From: JAQBDA01 sp963709875
GTDB taxonomy: Bacteria; Chloroflexota; Anaerolineae; Anaerolineales; UBA4823
Reading direction: 5' to 3'
Assembly: GCA_963709875.1 (NCBI GenBank)
Contig: CAVPYB010000014.1
Coordinates: 459,304-523,303 of the forward strand
Length of the DNA stretch: 64,000 bases
Part shown: positions 1-8,413 of the stretch, piece after piece
Layout of the letters: each line of letters starts with the position of its first letter
Position numbering within the stretch: the first letter of the stretch is position 1
Position numbers and translations under genes: made by a program
The notes under the pieces: model-generated
What the model was told of the DNA's origin: nothing
Database searches by the model: none
What the model saw: only the letters and a program-made list of their open reading frames with translations

Positions 1-2
1 TC

Positions 3-950
3 TCGCCGGATTATCTCGAGAACGCCGGTCGCTATCTGGAAGATTACCACCTGGCGCTGAAAGAGCTTGGCAAGAACAGCCCATACTGGCAGTATCCTTT
101 TATCGGTCAACTGGATATTGTTAAACTCTCCCGCTACTGCGTGATCGGCAACTACACTCGCTTCGAAGAGAGCGCCTTGAATTCTTTGAAAGACGCTTAT
201 CAGAACATTATGATCGGCTTCCTGAACCCTGAACCTCGCCGGGATAACCATATGATCTGGGCTGCTCCGGGCAGTGGCAAGTCTTATTTCGTCCAGCAAA
301 TAGCCCGGACGCTGGGAGATTGCTGCAGCTACGTGGAACTCAATATGGCGAAAATCAGCGAGGCGGAGTTCCACGCTGCCATGCAGGAGATTAGCGCCAG
401 CCAGCAGCCCATACTCTGCCTTTTGGATGAGATCGATGCCAGACCGGATGCATCCTGGCCCTACGAGATGCTGCTGCCGTTTTTAGATTCCGCGATCGAT
501 AACCCGATCCACAGCGTCTTTGTGATGGCAGGCAGCTCCGGGTACAGTATGGCAGGCATGAAAGAGCGCATGGGATCACGCCCAAAAGGAAATGACCTGC
601 TGAGCCGCATACCTGCTGAAAATGAGTATGTCATCCCTCCGATGAGCTTCGGCGACCGTATCCTGGTCGTCTTGAGCCAGTTCGTTCGAGCGGGTAAGAT
701 CGCGGGACGGGATATCCGCTCGGTTGAGAAGCTGGGACTATATTACATCGCCCTCAACAGCAAGCTCGCCAACCCTCGCCAGCTGTACGAGTTTGCCATA
801 CGGGCGGTGGATCGCGGCGCCCGCAGTGATGACCGCATAAAATACGACCAGTTATTTGTGCCCGGCGATCCGGAGAACAAGCGCTTCTGGCTCGAAGTCT
901 CAGCCGTAGCCGGGGAATTGATCAACAGCTACGTTATCGTCGAAGAATAA
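3..950 (+). CDS. AAA+ ATPase, 5'-truncated by the window edge
   Basis: The reading frame is open from the first bases of the window, so the N-terminus lies outside. A GTG at 141 could act as a start, but the upstream codons read as normal protein. The visible part has a Walker A motif (AAPGSGKSY, about 270-295), a Walker B motif followed by Asp-Glu (CLLDEID, about 418-438) and a helical C-terminal part like an AAA+ lid. This indicates ATP-driven remodelling of a protein or nucleic acid; the substrate is unknown. The gene converges on the polymerase gene with only 7 bp between the two stop codons. The missing N-terminal domain would decide the function. Confidence 0.8.
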   Translation, partial: SPDYLENAGRYLEDYHLALKELGKNSPYWQYPFIGQLDIVKLSRYCVIGNYTRFEESALNSLKDAYQNIMIGFLNPEPRRDNHMIWAAPGSGKSYFVQQIARTLGDCCSYVELNMAKISEAEFHAAMQEISASQQPILCLLDEIDARPDASWPYEMLLPFLDSAIDNPIHSVFVMAGSSGYSMAGMKERMGSRPKGNDLLSRIPAENEYVIPPMSFGDRILVVLSQFVRAGKIAGRDIRSVEKLGLYYIALNSKLANPRQLYEFAIRAVDRGARSDDRIKYDQLFVPGDPENKRFWLEVSAVAGELINSYVIVEE

Positions 951-957
951 TATCAGG

Positions 958-3237
958 TTATCCCAGTTGGCGGGCGCACCAGAACTCTGGCACGGCGACA
1001 ACGTTATCGAACAGCCGGTCGCGCAGGGCGGTCTCGCTGATGCCCAGCGGCTGGAGTACGGTGGAAGCAGCCCGCACCAGCAGGGTGGTGTAGCGGCGCA
1101 CGTCCACACTGGCGGAGACTGGCGCTTCGGCGGCATCCCAGGCATGTACGCCGGGCTCCCCCAGGGTGTAGATGAAGCGCACGCACTGCCCGGGCTGCAT
1201 GATTTTCTCGACACTTTGCAGCTGGGCAGCGGCGCGCGCCGCCGGCGAGGGCGAGCGGTACTCCGGCAGGGTGCGGCTCAGCTTCTGTGAGACCAACAGG
1301 CTGCGGCAGGGGGATCTTCCCGGCACGCAGGTCCGACAGTACCCGGCGCAGCAGGCTGAAGACCTGCGGCAGGTATTTCTCCAGCTCGCCGGCGTGCTGC
1401 GCCTGTGCCAGGCAAGCCAGCATCTGCTCCTGAGTCTCGGCAATGAACAGCGGGGTGTCGCGGCGGCGGATTTCGATGCCGCGTATTTTAGAGCTGCCGT
1501 CCTGGAAAACGCCGAAGTAGCGGTTGGCGACCGGCACGCGCGCATCCAGCGCGGGAAGGCAGGAAGGCCACCCAGCGGTAGACGCCGTCCAGGGCGATCG
1601 GCAGGCCGGTGCGGGCGGCGATTTCCTCCAGCAGCGGCTGGAAATCGGTCGGCTGGGATAGGCCCGTCTTGCTTGACCCATAAGCCATCCACGTACATGT
1701 GCAGCACGGTGAAGCCCAGGTCTTCGGCGGCCTCCTTGGCGCGCAGCAGCGCCTCGCGCCCGTAGGCGGTGACCGCCTCGTGGGCTTCGATGCGCCCAAA
1801 ACGGGCGTTCTTGTACCCCAGGTAGCCGAAACAGGTCACCAGCAGCCATTTGTGAGCGGAAGCGCACGCCTTGTAGCTCGCCCGGCGCGGGTCCCAGGCG
1901 GGCAGCTCTGCCATGCGCGCCTTGAGCGCCAGGCGTTTCTGCAGCAGCGGAGCCAGGGTCTGCGGCACCAGCCCGGGCCGGCCTGCTCGACGTACAGCTC
2001 CAGCTCGGGGATCAGCTCGACGGTCGAGCTGGACTCCCCGGCTGGGACTGCAGGATGGACGGTCTCCGGGGAGATGTTGAAGTGCACCATGATGCTCGGG
2101 TACATCGAGATGAAGTCGATCTCAGCCACATGCTGGTGCAGCCCAACGATGGGCTGGTAGACCAGCCCGCCCTGGTCGGCGTGCATCAGCTCCAGGGCGG
2201 TTTTGGGACGTTCGGCCTGCTGTTTGTGCCAGGGGACCAGGATGCCCTGGCGCAGGGCGGTCAGCATCTGCATGGCTGAGATGCCCGCTGCCGGGCGAGA
2301 CCCGCGCCACGGTCTGGACCGGCAGGGCAGGTGACGCGCGCCAGCTCGAAGACGCCCTCCAGGCCGTAGTCGTGCCACAGCATGGCGTTGTGGCCGTCGA
2401 TATGCCAGCGACCGAAGAGGTGGATCTGCTGCCCGCGGTAGATGATCTGCCCGTAGGAGAAATAGGAGCGCTCCTTGCGGTGCGCAACACCGCGCCCGGT
2501 CTCGCGGTTGAGCGGCAGGGGGATCTTGTGCTGCTGCGGAGAGCTCCAGCAGGTGCGGCAGCAGCCAGGTGTCGCCCCAGCTGGTGAGCAGCAGGTCGGG
2601 GTCGTGGCGCTGCAGGATGGCGCGCAGGTTGACCAGCAAGGGGCGGGCCGGGTCCAGCGCCAGGCGGTAGGAGTAGCGCCGGTCGCTGATATGCAGGTGC
2701 GAGGGAGCAGGCATGCGCCGGGTCGACATCCGGCTCGAGCGCCAGGATGCGCAGCGGCGGTGTGGGCGGGTCCAGCTCCCAGGGCGAGTTCAGGCAGGTG
2801 ATAGCTGTGGATGGTGTCCTCGTCACCGGTGACCACCTCGCAGCGTGCCAGGGGGAAGGTGCCGTAGAGCGCGGCGTGGCGCAGGGAGATGGGGATATCG
2901 GCGTCGTAGTAGGTCAGCTCGGGGAAGGCGCCGCGGCACGGTTGAACAGCCGCGGCTGCGCGGCAGGGTCTTCGACCCGCACGGCCAGCAGGGGGAACGG
3001 ATCGGGGCTGAACAGATCGCGGCGCTCGCGCGCGCGCGAGAGCTTCACGGCGAGCGGCTGCTCTTCCAGGAAGCGCCACAGGGCGCGCAGGCGCGCCGCT
3101 GGCCCGGCGGCATAAAACGTGACCGGGAAAGGCTGGCGCAGGCGGCGGCGCGTGCCGTCATCGTCCAGCAGCCACACGACCAGCCCATCCTGCGGGTCAG
3201 CGTACAGATCCAGCAGCCAGCCGGTGTGTTCAGCCAT
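958..3237 (-). CDS. Divergent B-family DNA polymerase (PolB2/Dpo2-like), multiply frameshifted
   Basis: Joining about nine frame segments gives one polymerase of about 760 residues starting with MAEHTGW at 3237. Motif A is intact (DFISMYPSI, near 2130). The fingers motif B is degenerate (KWLLVTCFGYLG: the Lys is kept, the usual Asn-Ser is Val-Thr). Motif C reads MYVDGLWVK near 1690, so the canonical Asp-Thr-Asp aligns with Tyr-Val-Asp and the first catalytic Asp is lost. A palm/thumb KxRGxExxRRD-like segment (KIRGIEIRRRD) follows. The exonuclease-like region lacks clear acidic motifs. Altered motif C and missing exonuclease residues are features of the archaeal PolB2/Dpo2 group, whose Sulfolobus member is damage-inducible and acts in translesion synthesis. 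Activity here is inference. The start overlaps the preceding small gene (ATGGCTGA). Confidence 0.82.
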
Positions 3238-3497
3238 CGGCAGTGGGCTGCAGGGTCTTCGACCAGGCGGCGCAGGCGCAGCACTTCCTTGTGTTCTTCG
3301 AGCAGCATGGCCAGCAGGAAGACCTCGAAAGGCAGGGCATGGGCGGCATAGGCGGCCGCCGCCAGGTGCTGGTGGGCAGCGGCGAACAGGTCGTCCAGCG
3401 CCAGCTGGTCGCTGCGCCGCAGGGCGCGCCGGAAGCGGGCGAAAGATTCCTGCTCCTGCAGGAAGACCTGGGTGATGGAAGGCAGGGTGCGTCCCAT
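3230..3497 (-). CDS. Small helical protein of the polymerase cassette
   Basis: The ATG at 3497 lies 9 bp after the stop of the RecA-like gene. The product is about 88 residues, rich in Ala, Leu and Arg and predicted all-helical (QVFLQEQESF, then LALDDLFAAAHQHL, then FLLAMLLEEHKEVLRLRRL). I recognise no named family. The uninterrupted frame runs on to 3045 inside the polymerase gene; a single-base shift near 3250 would instead end it at the TGA that overlaps the polymerase start (3230-3232), and I chose that end. Its position between a RecA-like protein and a polymerase suggests an accessory or bridging subunit, which is inference. Confidence 0.6.
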
Positions 3498-3505
3498 AGC
3501 AGGCC

Positions 3506-4039
3506 TCACAAAAGCCGCAGCGGCTTGGCGGGCGGCTGCGGCTCGAAGCGCCATGCTGGTCGGCAGCCTCTTCCAGCATGCCCAGCAGCTCGCCGAGAGT
3601 CGCCCGCGTCTTCGCAGGGCGACGCTCACCAGCGTGGGCGCCCGCTGGCTCAGGCGGCGCAGGTGAGCCAGGCTCATCGCCAGCAGACGCCGGCGCTCGT
3701 GCAGGGGCACGTTCTCATCCTGGAAGGTGGTCAGCAGGTCCAGCACCAGAGTGGGGACGGGCACGGGCCGGGGTTTCGGCCAGCAGGGTCACCACCTGGT
3801 AGCAGGTGAAGGCGCGGGCGATGTGGATATTGCCCAGGGCGAGGTTCAGGTCCGGGCGTGCTGCGGCGCAGCAGGCGGGCGATGCGGTGCGCCTGGAAGC
3901 AGTTGCCGCCGTCCAGCAGGCGCACCGGGCCGCTGCTCGCCAGCCGGGCGATGACAGTGTTGACCAGCTCGTAGCGGGCTGGACGGGCGGCTGCCAGCAG
4001 GTGCATCTGGTTTGGATACAGGGCAGGCAAGGTTATCAT
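3506..4039 (-). CDS. RecA/RadA-like protein with a lost P-loop, frameshifted
   Basis: After joining frames at about 3860 and 3770, the order of Rad51/RadA core elements can be followed: strand plus DGG turn (VRLLDGGNCF, like the IDTEGTF of Rad51), then GNIHIARAFTCYQ (like the NVAYARAFNTDHQ stretch), then a hydrophobic Walker-B-like strand (TLVLDLLTTFQ) and LAHLRRLSQRAPTLV. Where the P-loop GxxxxGKT should stand the protein reads LLAAARPARYEL, so ATP binding is probably lost. The protein is about 178 residues and ends at a TGA at 3506-3508. ImuA in bacterial mutagenesis cassettes and the ATPase beside archaeal dpo2 are comparable RecA-family partners of damage polymerases. A structural, polymerase-loading role is inference. 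Confidence 0.68.
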
Positions 4040-4169
4040 GCTACCAGAGTAGCGCAAAATGCCTTTGTACGCAATCCCGCCGTGGGGTGAAGTTGGGGGG
4101 AAAAATGGGGTTAACCCGGAGGGTGAGCCAGGGATGGGGGGTTAGCCCATGGTGGCCCCTGTATATGGG

Positions 4170-4587
4170 CTATGAATCCAGGTCTCGCCAGGCGCTGAAG
4201 TCCCAATCGGCCAGCAGATGGCGCAGCTCGATCTTGCTGCGCAGATCGAACTTGTACAGCACGTTGCGCACGTGGGTCTTGACCGTCTGCAGGGAGAGCA
4301 TCAGCCTGGACCGCGATCTGCGGGTTGGTGTAGCCCAGGCAGATCAGGGCGGTGACCTGCTGCTCGCGAGGGGAGAGCGCTTCCCAGTGCCGCAGGTTGG
4401 TCTCGGCCTCCCTGCGCTGCGCCAGCGCCATGGAGAGCAGCTCGGCTGCCAGCTCCGTCTCGGGGCGCTGCTCGCGCTGCGCCAGACGCTCCAGAGAAAG
4501 GATCAGATTCTGATCCATCTCCAGGCTGAGCTGGTTGTTGGGGCGGTAAAGCCCCAGAAGGCGCTGCAGATTGTGCCATAAAGACAT
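4170..4587 (-). CDS. LuxR-type DNA-binding regulator, one frameshift
   Basis: This is the first gene of the minus-strand polymerase cassette, about 130 bp upstream of the RecA-like gene. Residues about 20-55 resemble a short ribbon-helix-helix-like helical pair (LILSLERLAQREQR). They are followed by a LuxR/NarL helix-turn-helix: ALSPREQQVTALICLGYTN, then, after removing one base near 4306, the recognition-helix region (LSLQTVKTHVRNVLYKF), ending at 4170. No receiver domain is present. The ATG at 4587 is preferred over an adjacent GTG. It probably regulates its own cassette, although the palindrome upstream looks like a LexA site rather than a LuxR site. Confidence 0.8.
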
Positions 4588-4630
4588 CACAGTATTCCCC
4601 GCGGCAGCTGGGTATAAGGCTGCGATTCTT

Positions 4631-4652
4631 ATTGTACCAGAACTTTTGTTCT
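4631..4652 (-). promoter_or_regulatory. Candidate SOS (LexA-type) box and -10 element of the polymerase cassette
   Basis: A perfect palindrome AGAACTTTTGTTCT occupies 4639-4652 and contains GAAC-N4-GTTC, the DinR/LexA box of Gram-positive-type SOS systems. On the minus strand it is followed two bases later by TACAAT (plus 4631-4636), a good -10 box about 45 bp upstream of the regulator's ATG. A box inside the -35/-10 spacer is the classical repression position. No good -35 is seen at 17 bp. I saw no other GAAC-N4-GTTC in the window by eye. Which LexA motif this organism uses is unknown. Confidence 0.6.
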
Positions 4653-4670
4653 AGTTATTGGCAAACCGCC

Positions 4671-6244
4671 CAGCAATTCTAAATTTGACCTGGGATACAC
4701 AAGCAAAAAGGGAATGGCATCAAAAAACGGTTGTTATGGCGATGCTCAGATTATCGTCTCGGGTACACCTCCGGCGCATTGCCAGGCAAGACAAGGGCAG
4801 GGGAGCCACATCCAGGCAGGCGAAAAAGACGGCCGACGAGCTGCCGCAGTTGCCCACCCACCGCACGAGACCAACCGGGGACTTCATCAGGTATCGGGGA
4901 TCAGTTCCAAGCCGACCAGCATGAAACGCATCAGATGGTTCCAATTGTCAAACAGCACGTAGCGCAGCAGGGCGCGCAGGTCGTTGAAGAAGTCCCGGCG
5001 AGCGACCAGATGTTTGCGCAGCAGTTGATACTGCTCGTCCAGCAATTCCAGCAGCGTATGGAACAGAAAAGCCAGCAAGTTGAGGGTGACCATGAAATTG
5101 GCCAGGAACTGCTGGCCATGCCCGAAGTTGTGTTCCAGGTGATAGCCTTTGGTTTTGAGCACGTTGTTGGTTTCATTCTCGCTTTTCCAGCGCGCCCGCC
5201 CATCCCGCACGATGGGCACCACGTTGTCGGCGCTGAGTTGGTGATTGGTGATGAAGTTGTTTTTGTACAGCCGTTTGCCATTGTCTTCCCGGGTGATGGT
5301 GATTTCACACCAGTTGACCTGCAAGGCGTCCTCCCCACGGCGCAAAGGCACGCCGTTGACCCAGCGGTAGTGGTGGATTTCGGCATAGCGCCCGTTCCAA
5401 TGGCGCATCGAAAGTTGCTCGACCTGCCCGTTTTTTTCCAGAAAATCGACCTGTTCGTAGAGCGCCACATGCGAATCCGGCTTGCACACCAGGATGAAGT
5501 TGAAGCCCGCCTGCAAAAACAGCTCACATATCGGCTGGCAGGCGTACAAATCATCCCCCAACAGCGTGTATTTGTGTCGGGCAAAGCGCTCCGCATTGCG
5601 TTTGACCCAGCGCTTAATGGCCGCACGCTCGCAATCCTGTTTCTCATGCCCATCCTGGGGCGTGATGAACTCCGGCTCCAGCGCCACCACGCGGCTCTCC
5701 CCGGCTTTGACGATCACCGGCAGAATGGCGTAATGGGTATACAAGGTCTCTCCACTGGCCAGTTCCCGCCGGGAACAGTTCGGACAGTGGATCTTCTGCG
5801 ACGAGATCGTTCCCGTCCCGTCACACGAGATCAACACCTGTGCCCCATAACTGCGAAATTTATCCAATTGCCCGCTTTCCTCCAGCGCCTTCAACCCCTT
5901 GGTAAAGACCCCATACAACAGCTCTGGCTCCTGCGGGTCCAACAGATTGCGGATCTGATTGTCACTGGGGATGCGCTCGACCCTAAACAAACTGCTCACG
6001 TTGCTTTTGCCTTTCCGCTCTTCCAGCATCCGCTGATAGGCCAGAAAGGACCTCGACTGAGTGAAGAAGATGCCAAACGCGCTCAGCGCAGCGTCTTCGA
6101 TCTCATATTGCGTGTTCTCGCCGGTGCGATGCTCCGGCAGCTTTTCAAAGCTGCTATGCAGTTCTTCCACAAGTTCGTCAAATATCTTGGAGGCTTTCAT
6201 GCCCTTAGCATATCATGCCTTTTGGGCCATATTTAGAATTGCTG
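4671..6244 (-). mobile_element. Complete insertion sequence (about 1574 bp) with 9-bp target duplication
   Basis: The ends are near-perfect inverted repeats of 20 bp: CAGCAATTCTAAATTTGACC at 4671-4690, and the complement of CAGCAATTCTAAATATGGCC at 6225-6244 (two mismatches). The element is bracketed by direct copies of CAAACCGCC (4662-4670 and 6245-6253), which I read as the target-site duplication. A single intact transposase gene fills most of it. The 4691-4886 stretch inside the element has no gene. Both ends and the reading frame are intact, so the insertion is probably recent. It lies 10 bp from the palindrome of the polymerase-cassette promoter. Confidence 0.93.
4887..6200 (-). CDS. DDE transposase of the IS (IS4/ISNCY-like)
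   Basis: Intact 437-residue transposase. The RNase-H-like catalytic core is visible: first Asp in LISCDGTGTISS, second Asp in YTLLGDDLYACQPI, a long insertion with conserved Trp and Arg residues, and the acidic Glu in KSENETNNVLKTKGY, close to the YHLEHNFGHG motif common in this group. A Cys pair (CPNC) lies between the first two acidic residues. It should cut and join the element's ends. The start at 6200 lies 25 bp inside the right inverted repeat. A 501-residue frame on the opposite strand is only its shadow. I assign the family from motif pattern and the 9-bp duplication, not from a search. Confidence 0.93.
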   Translation of the reverse strand: MKASKIFDELVEELHSSFEKLPEHRTGENTQYEIEDAALSAFGIFFTQSRSFLAYQRMLEERKGKSNVSSLFRVERIPSDNQIRNLLDPQEPELLYGVFTKGLKALEESGQLDKFRSYGAQVLISCDGTGTISSQKIHCPNCSRRELASGETLYTHYAILPVIVKAGESRVVALEPEFITPQDGHEKQDCERAAIKRWVKRNAERFARHKYTLLGDDLYACQPICELFLQAGFNFILVCKPDSHVALYEQVDFLEKNGQVEQLSMRHWNGRYAEIHHYRWVNGVPLRRGEDALQVNWCEITITREDNGKRLYKNNFITNHQLSADNVVPIVRDGRARWKSENETNNVLKTKGYHLEHNFGHGQQFLANFMVTLNLLAFLFHTLLELLDEQYQLLRKHLVARRDFFNDLRALLRYVLFDNWNHLMRFMLVGLELIPDT

Positions 6245-6272
6245 CAAACCGCCGAAAATACCATAACTACAA

Positions 6273-6373
6273 GTATCAGCTTGAACGGTGGTTTGCTGGC
6301 AAATGGCACGACATTTGCCAGCAATTCGCTGATACCAGCAATAGGGTTTGTCAAATTTCTTTCAGCGAATTGC
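6273..6373. repeat. Nested and mutually exclusive inverted repeats beside the IS
   Basis: A 13-bp perfect stem, TTGCTGGCAAATG (6293-6305) with CATTTGCCAGCAA (6312-6324), encloses the loop GCACGA. An outer stem pairs GTATCAGC (6273-6280) with GCTGATAC (6328-6335). The segment GCAATTCGCTGA (6321-6332), part of both stems, can instead pair perfectly with TCAGCGAATTGC (6362-6373). The two folds exclude each other. CAGCAATTC at 6319-6327 equals the first nine bases of the IS tip. No gene is visible between 6254 and 6391. Confidence 0.7.
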
Positions 6374-6391
6374 CATTATTAAAAAATTGAA

Positions 6392-6419
6392 GCTGCCTGG
6401 TTTTTACTGCCCAGGCAGC
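6392..6419 (-). terminator. Probable Rho-independent terminator downstream of hpt
   Basis: A 9-bp stem pairs GCTGCCTGG (6392-6400) with CCAGGCAGC (6411-6419) across a 10-nt loop. Read on the minus strand it is followed after a few bases by a run of six Ts (complement of 6381-6386), as expected for termination of hpt transcripts. Between it and hpt, TTAGGTGGG (6439-6447) can pair with CCCACCTAA (6478-6486), a further weaker hairpin. Confidence 0.6.
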
Positions 6420-6497
6420 CCTTGCCCTCCATCTAATATTAGGTGGGCTGCATTAGATGCGCTGCATCGAGATGGGCCCCACCTAAATGGTTCTCAT

Positions 6498-7031
6498 CTA
6501 GATGCGATGCATCTCTGCGATATAAGGCAGGGTGCGGAAGCGGTCTGCGAAATCCAGCCCGTAGCCGACTACCCATACATCCGGGATATCGAAGCCGAGA
6601 TAGTCGATGGGCAGATCCACCCCCTGGCGGACCTTGCGCACCAGCACGCAGGTGTGCAGCGAGGCTGGCTTGCGCTCTCCCAGGATGCGGCTGAGGTAAT
6701 TCAGCGTGTTGCCGGAATCCAGGATATCCTCGACGATCATGACGTGCTGGTTCTCGATCGACTCGCGCAGGTCCATCATGATACGCACCGAGCCGGAGGT
6801 GGTGGTCTTCCCGTAGCTGGAGAGCGCCATGAAATCGACGATATGCGGAACGTGCAGCCGGCGGGTAAGGTCAGCCATGAAGATGAACGCGCCTTTGAGA
6901 ATGCCGATCAGGTACAGCCGTTCGACGTGTTGGAATTCGCGGTTGATTTGATCGGCAAGCTCCCCCACGCGGCTTTGGATCTGGTCGGCGGTGATCAATA
7001 TGCGGGAAAGTTCAGGCTGCAGCTCGTTCAT
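6498..7031 (-). CDS. hpt: Hypoxanthine phosphoribosyltransferase
   Basis: This enzyme transfers a phosphoribosyl group from PRPP to hypoxanthine or guanine in cytoplasmic purine salvage. The 177-residue protein has the normal family length. It carries the PRPP-binding motif (VMIVEDILDSGNTL, about residues 99-112), the early LIGILKGAFIFMADL loop and the flexible-loop segment LSSYGKTTTSG. The start at 7031 is preceded by a GGAG ribosome-binding site. It is transcribed alone; the terminator at 6392-6419 lies downstream. The 228 bp upstream (7032-7259) contain no gene I can support. Confidence 0.95.
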   Translation of the reverse strand: MNELQPELSRILITADQIQSRVGELADQINREFQHVERLYLIGILKGAFIFMADLTRRLHVPHIVDFMALSSYGKTTTSGSVRIMMDLRESIENQHVMIVEDILDSGNTLNYLSRILGERKPASLHTCVLVRKVRQGVDLPIDYLGFDIPDVWVVGYGLDFADRFRTLPYIAEMHRI

Positions 7032-7259
7032 ACGGTCTCCTGGTTATCGAGATTATTGTTAAGGGCTTATGCGTAGGTTCAAATGGGGATATTTTACCTG
7101 GTGGGGTGCAGGATGACCATTGGAATTTCGCGGGTGGGTCGCTGCCTGCTGGATTTGCTGCCCGTCGTGGTGAGCAGCAGCAAGCCGAATCCGAACATCG
7201 AGCCGCCGATACGCCCGCTGGTCAGTTGGTACAAGAAGATGTGCCCTTAGTCAGGATGA

Positions 7260-7889
7260 TCAGCGTTTGATTAACTTGAAGGCAAAGTTACGGCCGTATC
7301 CCTGCACACCGGCCAGGCGAATCCAGATCAGAGCAAATGGTTCTAATAAGCGCGCCGCGCTCAGCGGTCCCAGGTCGACGACGTCAAAGCCCAAGGATGC
7401 GGTTAATTGCGAAACGATCGTTTTCGCCGCGGCATCATCCCCACAGATCAACATCGACGATGGTTCGCCAGCATAGATAGGGTCGGCCATGTTTTCCCAG
7501 CCGGTCGTATTGAACGCCTTCACTACTCGCGCCCCTTCAGCCCATTCAGCCACCTGCTCACCGCCCGATGTGGTCGTGCCTAACGCCAACTGCAAACCAG
7601 GAGCGACTGGATTGGTGCAGTCTATCACGATCTTACCGGTCAAATCACCCGCCGCCGCGATCGTCGCCTGGGTGACCCTCCAGGGCACCGCAATCAGGAC
7701 TACATCCGCTCCGGTGACTGCATCACTCACGTTCCGCGCGCTGGCGTATTCACCAGCCGCACTGAGCAGCTTTTGCACTTTTTCAGCATTCGGGCTCCGG
7801 GTACCAAATACAACCTGGTAGCCGCTCTGGGCCCACCGTGAGCCTAAGGTGGCCCCGACATTGCCAGTGCCAATAATGGCGATCTTCAT
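7260..7889 (-). CDS. NADP-binding reductase of the F420H2:NADP oxidoreductase-like family
   Basis: The 209-residue protein opens with a Rossmann motif (IAIIGTGNVGATLG) and then has VVFGTRSPNAEKV, suited to the NADP phosphate. Mid-protein it has VVLIAVPWRV and VIDCTNP, and then VVKAFNTTGW; all are typical of the NpdG/YadG-like family that moves hydride between F420 or another donor and NADP. F420 use cannot be proved here. It is last in a minus-strand cluster, 37 bp after a PPOX-fold gene, with a good GAGGA site before the ATG at 7889. The cluster has MarR-type operators at its head. Confidence 0.82.
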   Translation of the reverse strand: MKIAIIGTGNVGATLGSRWAQSGYQVVFGTRSPNAEKVQKLLSAAGEYASARNVSDAVTGADVVLIAVPWRVTQATIAAAGDLTGKIVIDCTNPVAPGLQLALGTTTSGGEQVAEWAEGARVVKAFNTTGWENMADPIYAGEPSSMLICGDDAAAKTIVSQLTASLGFDVVDLGPLSAARLLEPFALIWIRLAGVQGYGRNFAFKLIKR

Positions 7890-7926
7890 ATTTTTCCTCT
7901 TCAGCGATGGTGTTGCCCATGCTGCT

Positions 7927-8353
7927 CTACACAGCCCGGCCGGTCCAGGGTCCTACACCGCTGATCCGTTCGACCTTTACGCGGTTGATGAAACCCGGTG
8001 GCGGGGCGTCCATGGGCGGGAACTTCACATCTGGACCTATGTAAACCCGGGCCAAAGCCTGGAGCAGTTCGGGTGCGCCGCCTTCCTCGATCGTGGCATG
8101 GCCGTAGACGACAAGATACTCGGTCAGATCCATGGCGCTCTTGGAATCACATTCGAAAGTGATGGCTACCCGGCCGTCATTGCGAATGTTTTGCACTTTT
8201 TTGCTCGCAAACAGGTGTCCGGTGACGATGTCGTCACCGTCTACGCCTGCCCACACGAGGGTGACTTGAGGGCTTCCGTCGGGATTTAGAGTGACCAGGT
8301 GGGCATCTACCCCTGAACTCGATTAGCTCCCGTGCAGGTTCTGGTAATTTCAT
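7927..8353 (-). CDS. Pyridoxamine-phosphate-oxidase-fold protein, possibly F420-dependent; one frameshift
   Basis: The real start is the ATG at 8353 behind AGGAGA; the first residues read MKLPEPARELIE. The frame then changes at a run of four C's (8310-8313, plus strand) and continues through HLVTLNPDGSPQVTLVW, a signature of the F420-binding PPOX-like family, and VAITFECDSKS. Joined length is about 141 residues, normal for the family. Such split-barrel proteins reduce small substrates with F420 or flavin. The neighbouring NADP reductase fits a reduced-cofactor supply. The frameshift looks like a homopolymer error rather than true decay. Confidence 0.75.
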
Positions 8354-8413
8354 ACTCGTTTTCTCCTTGTGTTCTCTAATTATGCGCCCATATCCAGATA
8401 GACTGACGATTAA

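Noticed and set aside
4731..6236. Long open frame (501 residues) on the plus strand
   Set aside because: It runs antisense to the intact transposase, crosses the IS ends and shows no protein family features; it is a codon-bias shadow.
6439..6486. Riboswitch upstream of or behind hpt
   Set aside because: The hairpin lies downstream of hpt on its strand and shows no purine-aptamer core.
7077..7259. Gene remnant between hpt and the reductase cluster
   Set aside because: Short frames on both strands match no family I recognise, and no start signal is present.
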